A DNA stretch of 64,000 bases from a virus. Where the stretch lies: positions 124,001-188,000 of the IMG/VR virus record IMGVR_UViG_3300032293_002041, one strand, 5' to 3'. The translations under genes and the position numbers were made by a program. Shown here one piece after another: positions 59,601 to 64,000 of the stretch. Position 1 is the stretch's first letter. Every line of letters begins with the position of its first letter. The notes beneath the pieces are model-generated. The model was not told the DNA's origin. It was given only the letters and a program-made list of their open reading frames with translations, and did not search any database.

Positions 59601-59868
59601 TTCCGCTACTAAACGAAGTATTATTTGTTCCTCCGCTATTAATAGGTAAAATCTCAAAAGATACTCCGTCTTGCCCTGCTGGTCCAGCCGGACCTTGTGC
59701 TCCAGTATCTCCCTGCGGACCTTTCTCTATGGAAACTAGATTTAATCTATTGAATCTAGTATCAGATATGATTACATTGGTGGTTATAACACTTTCTGGG
59801 TCTCTTTCTTGTGTTATGACCAGATATTTTAATGGCTGAATTTCTTCTTCTACTCTTACTATGCTCAT
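47683..59868 (-). CDS. Giant tail fibre/adhesin (4061 aa)
   Basis: A 4061-residue fibre. Order of parts: a short anchoring domain; a collagen run (GDTGAQGPAGPAGQDG, near 50-68); fibre shaft with repeated GGTNN-YYDG; a YadA-like stretch (623-757; NNSLAVGTNNIVSGNNSVAL); a cadherin-like domain (about 1237-1337; PIDDQYLTVDEPW, SGTPSLSDTGVLSLKV); a duplicated region (1394-1697); then a series of Ig-like modules of roughly 100-150 residues to the C-terminus, including a putative-Ig one at about 3140-3213. Its start overlaps the upstream stop as ATGA. It probably projects far from the virion and binds host glycans. Individual domain borders are approximate; fibre identity is solid. Confidence 0.9.
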   Translation of the reverse strand: MSIVRVEEEIQPLKYLVITQERDPESVITTNVIISDTRFNRLNLVSIEKGPQGDTGAQGPAGPAGQDGVSFEILPINSGGTNNTSFSSGNIIYYDGNKLSSSNYTFEDLLNSSNANAVTGVFSGSGLYRELVDNTVTLGINAGGGLAINEYNQIVVDDTIVRKVELSIGNITGVVPIDKGGTNNQTFNSNRLLYYDGFKITSFPLATGRILLSGTTIDIVAGSGLTGGGSLTLPSGSVVLNIGGSSDILVENNSISLSVTGTPGTYSKIITDDKGRVVSGTNLTQSDIISILGYTPWHPGNDGQDSGLDADLLDGNNSSYFTNAGNLTGFINLNIVPSSVEPGTYTKVYVNDRGMVALGDNMNYGDIVYSLGYRPVSTTGDTINGSFTVNGDVNLNGDDLTIRDNLPTIGTNSASILPSDPRGFTFLYGGFIPKTGILAFYPADRELKLITNISSSGGEISGGENGFIGDVDGGDQNAIYISNNVSGDINVILLRGKADTLYVSRTDNQVISGVKTFVNGIQIRDQIVITPIAGQSNAPINVGNNSRMVENLNVDLLHGRNSDYFTDAGNMTGLFTYEKVEFDNLDGTPDYIPRFDNRTSDPSRTISDSIIRQKADDTAIIIENNASLHIGSSNSGSFLVNSSAAIGTSNKVFNNNSLAVGTNNIVSGNNSVALNYGSKTLKNKSIAAGNYGYTWSENQLSFGAFAEFDNGQTITQGQYSTIALGLNSSETNGSWTDMSPSIILPKDKTIAYSLEVLMNKAAGTGAALVVFDSGIIKNTTFRNPSNPAQTVNVTSSLKNHAKKEIYNDSQQRRHYYHYKLADNTIIQNLEVTAPPVKSFGVSAQNIDSIYKYIPEFISSTGSYVKTNDGNTILTIEKPVFSGSFLQNSNDYRIKVTSYNHGMTTGCLASLTFSSGLFHNPISKQYTVLDIIDQDHFRVSENFASGYLTGDEIVIDPNSKSLIDSSGSIIISGGYLYTNSPDMYNMPLNAMTILHTGMKVRFRPYESLYPTIAEQTGIIVALTSGSVTFNVPFTGTFNSSSVNSPSVLTFNSYTDHYLSSCSKLYVNIDGYGQQALTRISGAYPATYCGQPTIAFKITGVPQNFSGTPVKVAPGSLNSGLLTLHNKRSFNGTYAKSATRFKKYDGIYTQYPSEDGTSTLSIYNKYLENITLPSTPFSYSLVCGYGDADNASFAISGDYLVARESFNFEAKSAYTVRVRTTDRSSQFLEKRFTIGILNVDESPFLMNPIDDQYLTVDEPWVFMVPTGTFSDETFAGSKSYSGCLSNNSGLPSWLSFNGGQRIFSGTPSLSDTGVLSLKVNVFYNSVLAAYDIFDIHINESGLNIFNYSIQSIDDDSPLKITNLNLSAVTISENMPSGSVIGKFDTAGGYSPHLRFETASNSFSGVLINNSNIISECASFSLYYPTTTLLGRLDTIYTGMSLSATNGLSSATITGILNSLVEINGYTSSGSNRLCVASMTFPDLQYISGIRFVSSLSEWNNQSRVANTGQNFITFDRIVFSGNQDSASNKFSGVLINNSNIISECTSVLGDLNTLIVGMPLSTTSGLSLASVTGILESVVEITGYVSSGSYVISGITPPDLQYISGVRFISSLSEWNDEARVVNTGENSLIFDIPFTGTGINTTITVNNIGKRILLDTRYQGESLSGIITYTAITINNIGKRILLDTRYQGTSRSGLITYTGVLPTNDEYYPSGFQYFASGYVSGVCPSFISQSYIKGFSSETSQYIASTGHYVTGIVSFYTEAGCNDIIISPDQHTNIESNEDSIFINYTSTNQGDIPTDTAHTFFSGYDGTSSFMVNNLSWYPDSGLSSTGSMILNLDKNHGYQILNAKILNQIPVQFDSCINNNSNRKPKNNLFDILAITGNQITINDNQNYLLKENSKPDYFEQPIRASYSTNGFNFNSTIVSGNNSFYDCDSAQVFNLQRNMILGCSSLGSVQQPVRVDSVISGISFNGTVYSGQSILTTSTGLSLYQNQRIYSSLSGWSDRYIYISSYSASSGIIALSRSIDWIMDTGIASSFYTLPIITVNQNLCVPYNRQQNNRTYYNGNIIIINGLSTPKAYLNADDQIKITTFNGSNNFNTNSISQYCQILRINASQTLFSGIAMNGSKNIEPLNQDGNDLYRRNQYRYSDSFGLAWDTELPNVGSLSFIGSCSGFCNIPYFNNIYYHSYGGSTAEWPMDNDGNFVSAPKTGVFTIGVGSSSCQSGTICINIKGFENTDFNNISDIIDRSNIGKTSNITNDNKGYIRPWGTNKKFYFDFSDGAPLLNGSYYITDKIDPYNFTITIPYNAAYFGVSGLVYIIDSDYNLKSNKNPNINNDFIVSNGSINVSGTDNSLFALGINSYNDQSKRWKHLIHLNNSSLPIYSGYTATLHNQINTQLLYLNPNNIEIIGLDYSLDYGQTYSSILESNSLDIPHTFSKPVYLRIQTKNGSEKWSQSLSKSAPRVNIFGIANYSIDNDNIIYNPIDKIWIINIIITDITEILSNRDMIIKVSDETGFDTVSKSINIQFIPQIREALPSYVYANGPDNWSLVYDIKYLPETYTITMSGFPGSSFTIGEDNDLSNDETKIIYGYPGSITGIYYPVLYLKDSVDNILSTSTGEIHILGPSQYAPSYQLNPVGLDDNIYLNIDNSSQSSSFYFYVPAAVNQEETSLTVTLAEAQNYYGVESINYEYSTADRYKVTVALTGNTGYYPNKNIGISIFQPVIDENSVITWTQYTYNKNINLTLYKNFQINTSALTQPLVYDKQEMWSIQFNLVNGILSHRSDIHPTVRLGNLPNIGTYENQPLEYSLNYTYDAINYRWNVEAIGKTDTFGKVTDNIGPKTINIYADDTQSVATRSVNLLFTQTEYLDNIQSTIYSVPNKAYQNTFDIKQADVDTYPSVTIPINLKENTINLSRYYRKYDPNFNLWEYSYSGEPIVDRWDIDIDISNTGTSLSSSQFSTITAKCKGIATDKIQAVGKLSLIELDSFSIGGLPIKITGISYPSYTIVEGSPWDITFKTIFGLENPNFPPTILLSGLPSMCSGYNPSIGLEQQNTCLQYRTWNPIDKSWNFKFKGLPLCGQEGIKPFSILAIDTDTIQDIYLTSDKIGASILYTSLEDNGFSHTPPVIRISGSQQDQNPIQLSPLCNSPINISYIFGPTNRESCAIPTGITGWMVSGTLPPGLSYAISFSGGNPSAPWNNLSSGIITFTGNPTTFANGSLYSQQFGLKVFDARNKSTQRIFTFQDISSANPPSPLNLTVYFDDEKPKYTPIRNMVAGETVSPPQGTRPIDKGNYPNITTYWPPAYSGSLNCTSILPHNQCQTCEFYYSGGNYEELDYKVYLQFSRQLPISNISEGNNLYLEFDYNPTGNKNGFYSLKYSSPNYYVEVPGQTFTTGSGRLVRERKVENVPTYDLQKFNGSLDSNTTKSILGCGSFSNKTSFQILDESGYGLFGRMRPDYSASIPVSGIFSNSDASLTGLNIVQLNNQYTSGISNHIYTVKTYNCWETGYLRISGILLPAPIVELTDPAPASEAPFAYNNQQYYVGSRCAYGNTAEQRDLQDNKRDTTINYRITNLLTNSVYQNSQVGSNQAIAFNHSEAYGTVFSLFLNNNPATFPTYRYNALRYAQNEYFWIHKGGTKNGTITQNSFPPVMIDGIINNKISCLSGVSISGYEGILVGGYIPFNEYPIPVPYYQLPDNSNWTTLSYNPHATGFITKEIENINNPIALSYSHPGNTQPTNQYINISIGANTYGFASGDAVRITFAEDTIPPTSLLLEPVNFSGSFIRIPYNRGGSPAITNSQAYISYRSILLSIDDNTLTIKHKNIPFITGENVDITQGSISTCSNIAPYNYKTIVSSGDSSLLYVSFNGPNSVNYSGSLAVSGITQVNRIWSNQINIAEPTYSKEGYWLFSITGTPTGLYRDYSYKIISVENTGMPVFSGTSLTPKTYSRLYPLYINKPLKINLPQTVIDSGIVNNNGSWSLTFNTDGGLRPIYNNKPEVMINGEICNFNRQLSAPNMLDTYDASTDSWQIVLTNNTNFDWRNEESFELMIFDETGFDIKTINLL
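54778..54948 (-). repeat. 87-base tandem duplication in giant fibre
   Basis: Two adjacent copies code for NNIGKRILLDTRYQG followed by SG-ITYT, 29 residues each. They are nearly identical at the base level (for example ctaaaagaattcgctt in both), so the duplication is recent. Confidence 0.85.
54955..55690 (-). repeat. Larger tandem duplication in giant fibre
   Basis: Two copies of about 110-125 residues, each starting FSGVLINNSNIISEC and containing DLQYISGxRFxSSLSEWN and NTGxN. Copy borders are near 55310-55680 and 54955-55300. The first copy carries an extra insertion (SFSLYYPTTTLLG). Confidence 0.8.
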
Positions 59869-60308
59869 GAGCTACACGTTCCACAATCATTCTGTACATT
59901 GCTATCACAACCAAAAACATCATCCCCTGGCACATTTCTTGAAATTAATCCTATATTTCCTTGAAGAATACGAAATATTTTTTTACCACCACCAGTATAT
60001 AAATCATTAGGTTCTTGTAATTCAAAATCATATCTAGCAGATCCGAAGGAGTAGATAGCAGTTTGAGATGCTGGTATTTTTAGTATGATCTTACCGATCT
60101 TAGGATCAATAGTGAACTCATATTCTGCTGTTCTATTATTTGTTGAGAAAGTTCTTATGTTTGGTTGTGGTGCTTGGTCCTCTATCCATCTTATTCTAGC
60201 ACACCAATTAGTAATATCTATTGGAATATTTTGATCATCTCTATATTCAAAAGCAATTACAAATGCTGTGCCTTTTTCTATAGTAAAATTATAGTCAGCT
60301 GCTGGCAT
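59865..60308 (-). CDS. Beta-sandwich adaptor-like virion protein (147 aa)
   Basis: A 147-residue protein of a widespread phage style: FTIEKGTAFVIAFEYRDDQN, PIDITNWCARIRWI, then a YDFELQEPNDLYTGGG strand followed by a short strand containing LQG. Similar proteins, with an N-terminal domain like the BppU baseplate protein, attach fibres to virions. It is encoded directly upstream of, and overlaps by four bases (ATGA), the giant fibre gene, so it may anchor that fibre. C-terminal residues CDSNVQNDCGTC have paired cysteines. AAGGA precedes the ATG. Confidence 0.82.
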   Translation of the reverse strand: MPAADYNFTIEKGTAFVIAFEYRDDQNIPIDITNWCARIRWIEDQAPQPNIRTFSTNNRTAEYEFTIDPKIGKIILKIPASQTAIYSFGSARYDFELQEPNDLYTGGGKKIFRILQGNIGLISRNVPGDDVFGCDSNVQNDCGTCSS

Positions 60309-60323
60309 GTTAATAGTCCTTGT

Positions 60324-60839
60324 TTATGAATAGAAAAATCTTGATCGATAGTCGTAATTCTGTATGTATCGTGGATCAAACTTATTGCCAACAAATGGGC
60401 TAAATACCGCCCTAATAGCCGTTGCTTCTTTAACGTCCCAGTGAGAAGTTAGTTCTTCGTATGCTGCACACGGGCCTTGCTCTATAATCATTTTAAGTCC
60501 AGCTAAACTACCGCCAACACTTAAACTAATCGGTCCTAGGGCAGCCCTGATGCCTTCCATAGCAGCTCTGGTTCTTAAGTTGCTTTGGTCAATAATGCAG
60601 GCGGTTTTCAAAGAAACTAGGCTAATGAAGATGCTGTCATCTAGTGTTGTTGGGTCTGGGGTGATTTGTGGGGTTACTACATTAACAGAATATTTATTAT
60701 CTAATGATACGTCAAATTGGACATATTTAGCAGATACTGTGATAGCCTGTAGTAGTCTCTCGTCGCTAAAAACTGGAGTTTCAGAATAATCGTCAATTAA
60801 AGTGCGTACAATAATTGGAATTTCAATAGACCAGCTCAT
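60324..60839 (-). CDS. Head-tail connector-like protein (171 aa)
   Basis: A 171-residue, mostly helical protein: VRTLIDDYSETPVFSDERLL, then a SVSAKYVQF-like strand, SLVSLKTACIIDQSNLRTRA and a C-terminal tail ending YDYRSRFFYS. Its opening resembles gp6-like head-tail connectors, which dock below the portal. Good site AAAGGA ahead of the ATG. It lies on the upstream side of the giant fibre gene, away from the other neck-like genes at 39612-41742, which is an unusual arrangement. Role is inferred from fold style. Confidence 0.78.
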   Translation of the reverse strand: MSWSIEIPIIVRTLIDDYSETPVFSDERLLQAITVSAKYVQFDVSLDNKYSVNVVTPQITPDPTTLDDSIFISLVSLKTACIIDQSNLRTRAAMEGIRAALGPISLSVGGSLAGLKMIIEQGPCAAYEELTSHWDVKEATAIRAVFSPFVGNKFDPRYIQNYDYRSRFFYS

Positions 60840-60899
60840 AATTTGATCCTTTTATGGGTATTTGTGGCTGTTCTTTAATACACCCAACCACCACTTAAA

Positions 60900-61193
60900 T
60901 TAGCGAGGAATTACACTATTATTCGGTGGTCTAGAAAACATTAATCCCTGTAAAATTATAGATGGATTATTTCCAAGAATTTCTAAAACTCTATCCTCTA
61001 TTTGTTTTTGAGTATAGTCACCAATAACGTCGTATTCTTGATCTTTCCATAAAACTAATGGAGTTAGATATGGGTCTATATGACACAGCACAGTTTTTTT
61101 AGAATTATGATCAACCACAATAAGATCCAGATGATCAATTTCCTGTATCGCCCCGACGTGGTTTGTGATAGTGATTTTATTAATTAGTTCCAT
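60900..61193 (-). CDS. Small uncharacterised protein (97 aa)
   Basis: A 97-residue protein that I do not recognise. It has alternating strands and a helix (KQIEDRVLEILGN) and ends in a Pro/Asn-rich tail. AAGGAG is a strong site nine to ten bases before the ATG at 61193. It sits between the aquatic-phage-type small protein and the connector-like gene and has 60-base gaps on each side, larger than usual here. A structural or accessory role is likely; nothing more can be said. Confidence 0.75.
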   Translation of the reverse strand: MELINKITITNHVGAIQEIDHLDLIVVDHNSKKTVLCHIDPYLTPLVLWKDQEYDVIGDYTQKQIEDRVLEILGNNPSIILQGLMFSRPPNNSVIPR

Positions 61194-61253
61194 AATAGAG
61201 CTCCTTGTGACGATATATACACTTTGTACAAATAAATAGTGAGAGGTGTTTAA

Positions 61254-61571
61254 TTATATGACTGATGTTTCTACCCATAAGCCAGTATTTTCATCCAAAG
61301 TGTATCCTTCGCCGGGATAAGGTGGAACAAAAGCGCCCTCTGGAAAATTTATGTCTTCACGGAAAATGTAACCTACACCAGCATAATTTTTCCTATATGG
61401 TATTTCTCCATTTATATGTACTCCCTTTATAGTATTATATGATGTACGCTTGCAAACTTGATTTCTAATATTGGAATAGTAAATCTCCCAATCAAAATCT
61501 AAAGATTCATTATTTCCAACAATAACTTCTGTTACCACATTATTTTCATCTAAAAAAGCGTAGTGTGCCAT
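61254..61571 (-). CDS. Small virion-associated protein of aquatic-phage type (105 aa)
   Basis: A 105-residue protein beginning MAHYAFLDENNVVTEVIVGN and containing QVCKRTSYN, RKNYAGVGYIF and a closing YTLDENTGLW. This pattern recurs in many marine cyanophage and pelagiphage genomes near fibre genes, where the function is still unassigned; it is often thought to be a small structural or fibre-associated protein. Start lies one base after the upstream stop; only a weak ribosome site is seen. Recognition of the pattern is from memory and not from a database search. Confidence 0.85.
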   Translation of the reverse strand: MAHYAFLDENNVVTEVIVGNNESLDFDWEIYYSNIRNQVCKRTSYNTIKGVHINGEIPYRKNYAGVGYIFREDINFPEGAFVPPYPGEGYTLDENTGLWVETSVI

Positions 61572-61572
61572 A

Positions 61573-62445
61573 TTAATAAAAACTCACTGTGTCTGTTCCG
61601 GCGGTAATAGTCACTATTCTATCGCTACCAGAAATTGTTGATGAATACGTTAAACCCACGCCAATAATTATATTTAAAGTTGAATTAAATTTTAAGATTA
61701 CTACTCCAGACCCTCCAGAGCCTCCAGTAACATTGGTACTACCGCCACCGCCACCACCACCAGTATTTGTGCTTCCAGCACTACCATTAGTTTGACCTGT
61801 TGCCGATCCTCCTCTACCACCGCCCCCAGAGCCACCAACAGCAAAATTGCCAGCGTTTGCTGAACCTCCACCACCACCGCCACCATATGTGGAGCCTGTG
61901 CTTGTAGAAACCTTGCCCGCTCCTCCTGCACCTCCGCGAGTTCCAGCCGCAGTGGCTCCAGCGGCAGCACCAGCGCCGCCTCCTCCACCAGAAAAACCGG
62001 CTGCTGTCCCAACGGTTCCAACGTTGCCCTGACCCACAGACAAGCCGGGACCATTGGTTGCATAGCCGCCACCGCCAGAAGAACCGGGATATCCCGGTCC
62101 ATAAAGACCGGCAGTAGCACTAGCTACAACTCGTGTTCCACCAGAACCACCACCAACGCTAATTATATTGGCAAATGTGGATGGTGAGCCAAGGCTAGCT
62201 CTCGTATCCTGTGCTGTACTCGCAGAGCCTCCAGCACCAATAGTAACGCTATAAGCTGTTCCAAGCGTAATAATAACTGCTTGTTCTTGAACACCTCCAC
62301 CTCCTCCACCAGCACCATAAAATCCACCACCGCCACCACCGCCAACAATCAATGCAGTAATACTAGTGGGTGCAGTAACACCATTAATACCATATGGTAC
62401 TGAGGCTATTGTTGCATTTCCAATAGAATAAATACCTTGATTCAT
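61573..62445 (-). CDS. Glycine-rich tail adhesin-like protein (290 aa)
   Basis: A 290-residue protein with long glycine runs (VGGGGGGGFYGAGGGGGG near residue 34, with more to about 245), spaced by alternating short hydrophobic motifs. Such glycine-rich tracts form polyglycine type II helix sandwiches in fibre-tip adhesins. A non-glycine beta domain (LNIIIGVGLTYSSTISGSDR) closes the C-terminus. The ATG overlaps the upstream stop as TAATG. The base composition follows the glycine codons and explains the long antisense reading frames here. Likely located at a fibre tip; its receptor is unknown. Confidence 0.87.
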   Translation of the reverse strand: MNQGIYSIGNATIASVPYGINGVTAPTSITALIVGGGGGGGFYGAGGGGGGVQEQAVIITLGTAYSVTIGAGGSASTAQDTRASLGSPSTFANIISVGGGSGGTRVVASATAGLYGPGYPGSSGGGGYATNGPGLSVGQGNVGTVGTAAGFSGGGGGAGAAAGATAAGTRGGAGGAGKVSTSTGSTYGGGGGGGSANAGNFAVGGSGGGGRGGSATGQTNGSAGSTNTGGGGGGGSTNVTGGSGGSGVVILKFNSTLNIIIGVGLTYSSTISGSDRIVTITAGTDTVSFY

Positions 62446-62828
62446 TATAGATCTGCCCCAAGTGCTGTAACGTGAGTTGCCTGAGATACTGACGTTGTTA
62501 CTCTAACTGACCAAGAATTGCTCGGTAAAATCAAATTATTATATGTGGTGCTTACTCTAGTTTGTTGAACAGTAGCTGATCCTGTCGCTGCGGCTACTGT
62601 AACTTCATCAAATAGCCAGTAAGTTGTTCCGTCATGTAAAAATATTCTAACAATAGCAGCAGCACTAGTTGCTGCACATTTTACTATTATTTCTGCTATT
62701 CTCGTACCTGTGCTAGATCCTGTTATTAATGTTCCAACATTCGTTGGTGCTGTATAACTAGAATCTGCTGTTGCTATTGAAACTGCTGTCATTCTTGGAG
62801 TGACCGCAAAAACCGGACTAGCTGCCAT
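62445..62828 (-). CDS. Small beta-rich structural protein (127 aa)
   Basis: A 127-residue protein with small beta strands (AEIIVKCAATSAAAIVRIFL, DGTTYWLFDEVTV, SWSVRVTTSVSQATHV). It looks like the minor capsid-decoration or fibre-associated beta-sandwich proteins common in aquatic phages. Strong TAGGAG lies ahead of the ATG. It overlaps the glycine-rich gene by one base, so the two are probably made together. Confidence 0.8.
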   Translation of the reverse strand: MAASPVFAVTPRMTAVSIATADSSYTAPTNVGTLITGSSTGTRIAEIIVKCAATSAAAIVRIFLHDGTTYWLFDEVTVAAATGSATVQQTRVSTTYNNLILPSNSWSVRVTTSVSQATHVTALGADL

Positions 62829-62837
62829 AATATTCTC

Positions 62838-63038
62838 CTATCTGAAATTAGACCACAAGTAAAGATTACTACTATTTATTATATTAAGAGTGTTGGTTGG
62901 TGTCAAATTATTAGAACCAACTGTAAGATTATTAGTAAATGATCCGCTAGGAGCAGTTAATGGCCCACTAACATTAGTATTAACTCCACTAACGTTTATG
63001 TTTTGGGCTAGTATTGAATTATCGTATGCTTTTGTCAT
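62838..63038 (-). CDS. Short fibre-shaft-like protein (66 aa)
   Basis: A 66-residue protein with strand-turn repeats of fibre type (NINVSGVNTNVSGPLTAPSG, SFTNNLTVGSNNLTPTN). No Shine-Dalgarno is visible before the ATG at 63038, so expression may be weak or start differently. It lies just inside the border of the GC-rich block to its right and may be the residue of a larger fibre gene. Confidence 0.65.
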   Translation of the reverse strand: MTKAYDNSILAQNINVSGVNTNVSGPLTAPSGSFTNNLTVGSNNLTPTNTLNIINSSNLYLWSNFR

Positions 63039-63098
63039 TTTATGTATTGATTGTTAAAGTATAGGTTTTTGAGGAACTCGACGAGTTGTTTCATTGGG

Positions 63099-64000
63099 CT
63101 ATATAAATGACGACGGCGTGAATGTTGTTCCGTTTGGGTATCGACAGCCGTCCGTAATCAGAAGTTCATCGATATAGCCGGGAAGAGCATATACGCCAGC
63201 GTCAGACAACGCACCGACCGTCAGGGCACCGCTTGCTGTGCCAATGGTTCCAGAGCCAGACGAAACATTTGCGGACGCCACCTGAGTGCCGTTCTTGTAG
63301 AGCCGGAAGAAGCCGCCATCCCGCACAACAGCGATGTGAACCCACTGGTTCAGCGGCAGGGCGGCGGGGTCCACAAGCTCCACAAACGGAGTATTCCCTG
63401 TATTGAAAACAGAAAAACCCAAATTGTTGTTTTCGGTTTGTGAGTTTATATAGAGATTCCAGTGCCGTGCATTTCCTAAATTGTCGCGACCAACTATGCC
63501 ACGATAATCATTTTCAGCCGTCACATAAATCCAGCACTCCACAGTGCAGTCACCGTGCATGATGTCCCAAGTTGAACCGCTGCCGTACTGAAGTCGCCTT
63601 GTTGTGGCATTGCCAAACGCTGACCCGACAAACAGCGAATGAGTGCCGCCCTTTGTCTGGTCCGTTGACCGCGCTGGACCCGACCCTGTCTGGCTGGCTG
63701 TTAGCCCCTGCGCGATATCGTCCAAGCTCGTATCGAAGGTCAGCAACAGTCGTGCGGGAAACGGTGTCGCCGCACTACTTGCGGCCGTATATGCCCCGAC
63801 GCCTACGCTGTTGATAGCCGCCACGCGGAATCGATATGCTGTACCGTTGGTAAGTCCTGTGACTGTCGCACTCGTCGCAGTCGATGTCGCCGTCATAAAC
63901 GTCGTCCATGTCGCACCGTTGTCGGAACTGTACTGCTTCGTGTAATCTGTAATTGGAGTTTGAGGTAGTACAGTCGGAACTGACCAAGAGAGCAACACCT
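63099..64000 (-). CDS. GC-rich FN3-LamG protein, N-terminus cut by window edge
   Basis: An open frame of about 300 residues running off the right edge; the first in-frame start (GTG at 63998) lies within an FN3 strand, so the true start is outside. Residues about 1-75 are FN3 (SWSVPT, TYRFRVAAIN-type strand, SVGVGAYTAASSAATPF) and residues about 82-299 are LamG (CTVECWIYVTAENDYRG, NQWVHIAVVRDGGFFRLYKN, GYIDELLIT). GC is about 47% in 63121-63180 and 67% in 63661-63720 by hand count, far above the rest of the window. The change happens near 63060-63100. Likely a recently acquired surface carbohydrate-binding protein. Confidence 0.88.
   Translation of the reverse strand, partial: VLLSWSVPTVLPQTPITDYTKQYSSDNGATWTTFMTATSTATSATVTGLTNGTAYRFRVAAINSVGVGAYTAASSAATPFPARLLLTFDTSLDDIAQGLTASQTGSGPARSTDQTKGGTHSLFVGSAFGNATTRRLQYGSGSTWDIMHGDCTVECWIYVTAENDYRGIVGRDNLGNARHWNLYINSQTENNNLGFSVFNTGNTPFVELVDPAALPLNQWVHIAVVRDGGFFRLYKNGTQVASANVSSGSGTIGTASGALTVGALSDAGVYALPGYIDELLITDGCRYPNGTTFTPSSFI

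Noticed and set aside
61589-62348. Long Pro- or Leu-rich reading frames on other frames over the glycine-rich gene.
   Set aside because: They come from the biased glycine codons of the 290-residue gene and have no ribosome site or plausible protein composition.
63075-63087. Perfect palindrome aactcgacgagtt in the gap before 63038, a possible terminator.
   Set aside because: The stem is only five to six bases with a one- to three-base loop, and no T-run follows on the minus strand; it may just mark the composition border.
1-64000. tRNA genes, integrase, attachment sites, insertion sequences.
   Set aside because: I looked for cloverleaf-like gaps and transposase-like frames; gaps are too short and every long frame is a structural gene.

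Overview
The window looks like the tail and adsorption region of a large tailed bacteriophage (Caudoviricetes), probably with a long, flexible, siphovirus-like tail. Every gene I support is on the minus strand, so transcription runs from high to low coordinates. Genes are packed tightly, with 1-4 base overlaps or short gaps; the longest gap is 91 bases (35989-36079), so no gene-free stretch exceeds 300 bases. Most of the DNA is AT-rich (about 25-35% GC in lines I counted by hand). I see no tRNA, integrase, terminase, portal, polymerase or lysis gene, so host and exact lineage stay open. The small protein at 61254-61571 resembles a family frequent in aquatic phages, which hints at a marine or freshwater source.

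Layout in the direction of transcription. (1) 64000-60900: a GC-rich FN3-LamG protein cut by the window edge, then small proteins including a glycine-rich one. (2) 60839-59865: a connector-like protein and a beta-sandwich adaptor-like protein. (3) 59868-41792: an adhesion block with a 4061-residue fibre and further fibre-like proteins carrying collagen-like, FN3, LamG and Mtd-N-like parts. (4) 41742-38525: small proteins whose order fits head-closure, tail completion, tail terminator and major tail (tube) protein. (5) 38475-36080: a hidden 50-residue coiled-coil gene and three genes in the place of tail assembly chaperones, ending in a strong intrinsic terminator. (6) 35988-12787: a tape measure protein of 7733 residues, more than a third of the window. 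(7) 12768-1: the tail tip, with a YadA-like repeat fibre, a baseplate-like protein, a hub-like protein of 1819 residues and a further structural protein cut by the window edge.

The most unusual object is the tape measure protein. It starts with six 27-residue repeats and a TP901-1-type tape measure core, then becomes a chain of modules separated by short GG-x-x-Q-R-F-type linkers and by nine copies of a cassette built around a DTVPA-x-LTPGEF motif. Between these spacers lie motifs of a P-loop NTPase, a nucleotidyltransferase, a HAD phosphatase, a possible ADP-ribosyltransferase, two HExxH metallopeptidases and EF-hand calcium loops. One module (15880-16560) has clearly higher GC than its surroundings and begins directly after a cassette, as expected if modules are swapped in. 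My inference is that the tail carries enzymatic cargo delivered on infection and that the repeats let modules shuffle. The motifs are seen in the sequence; the activities and the delivery are not proven.
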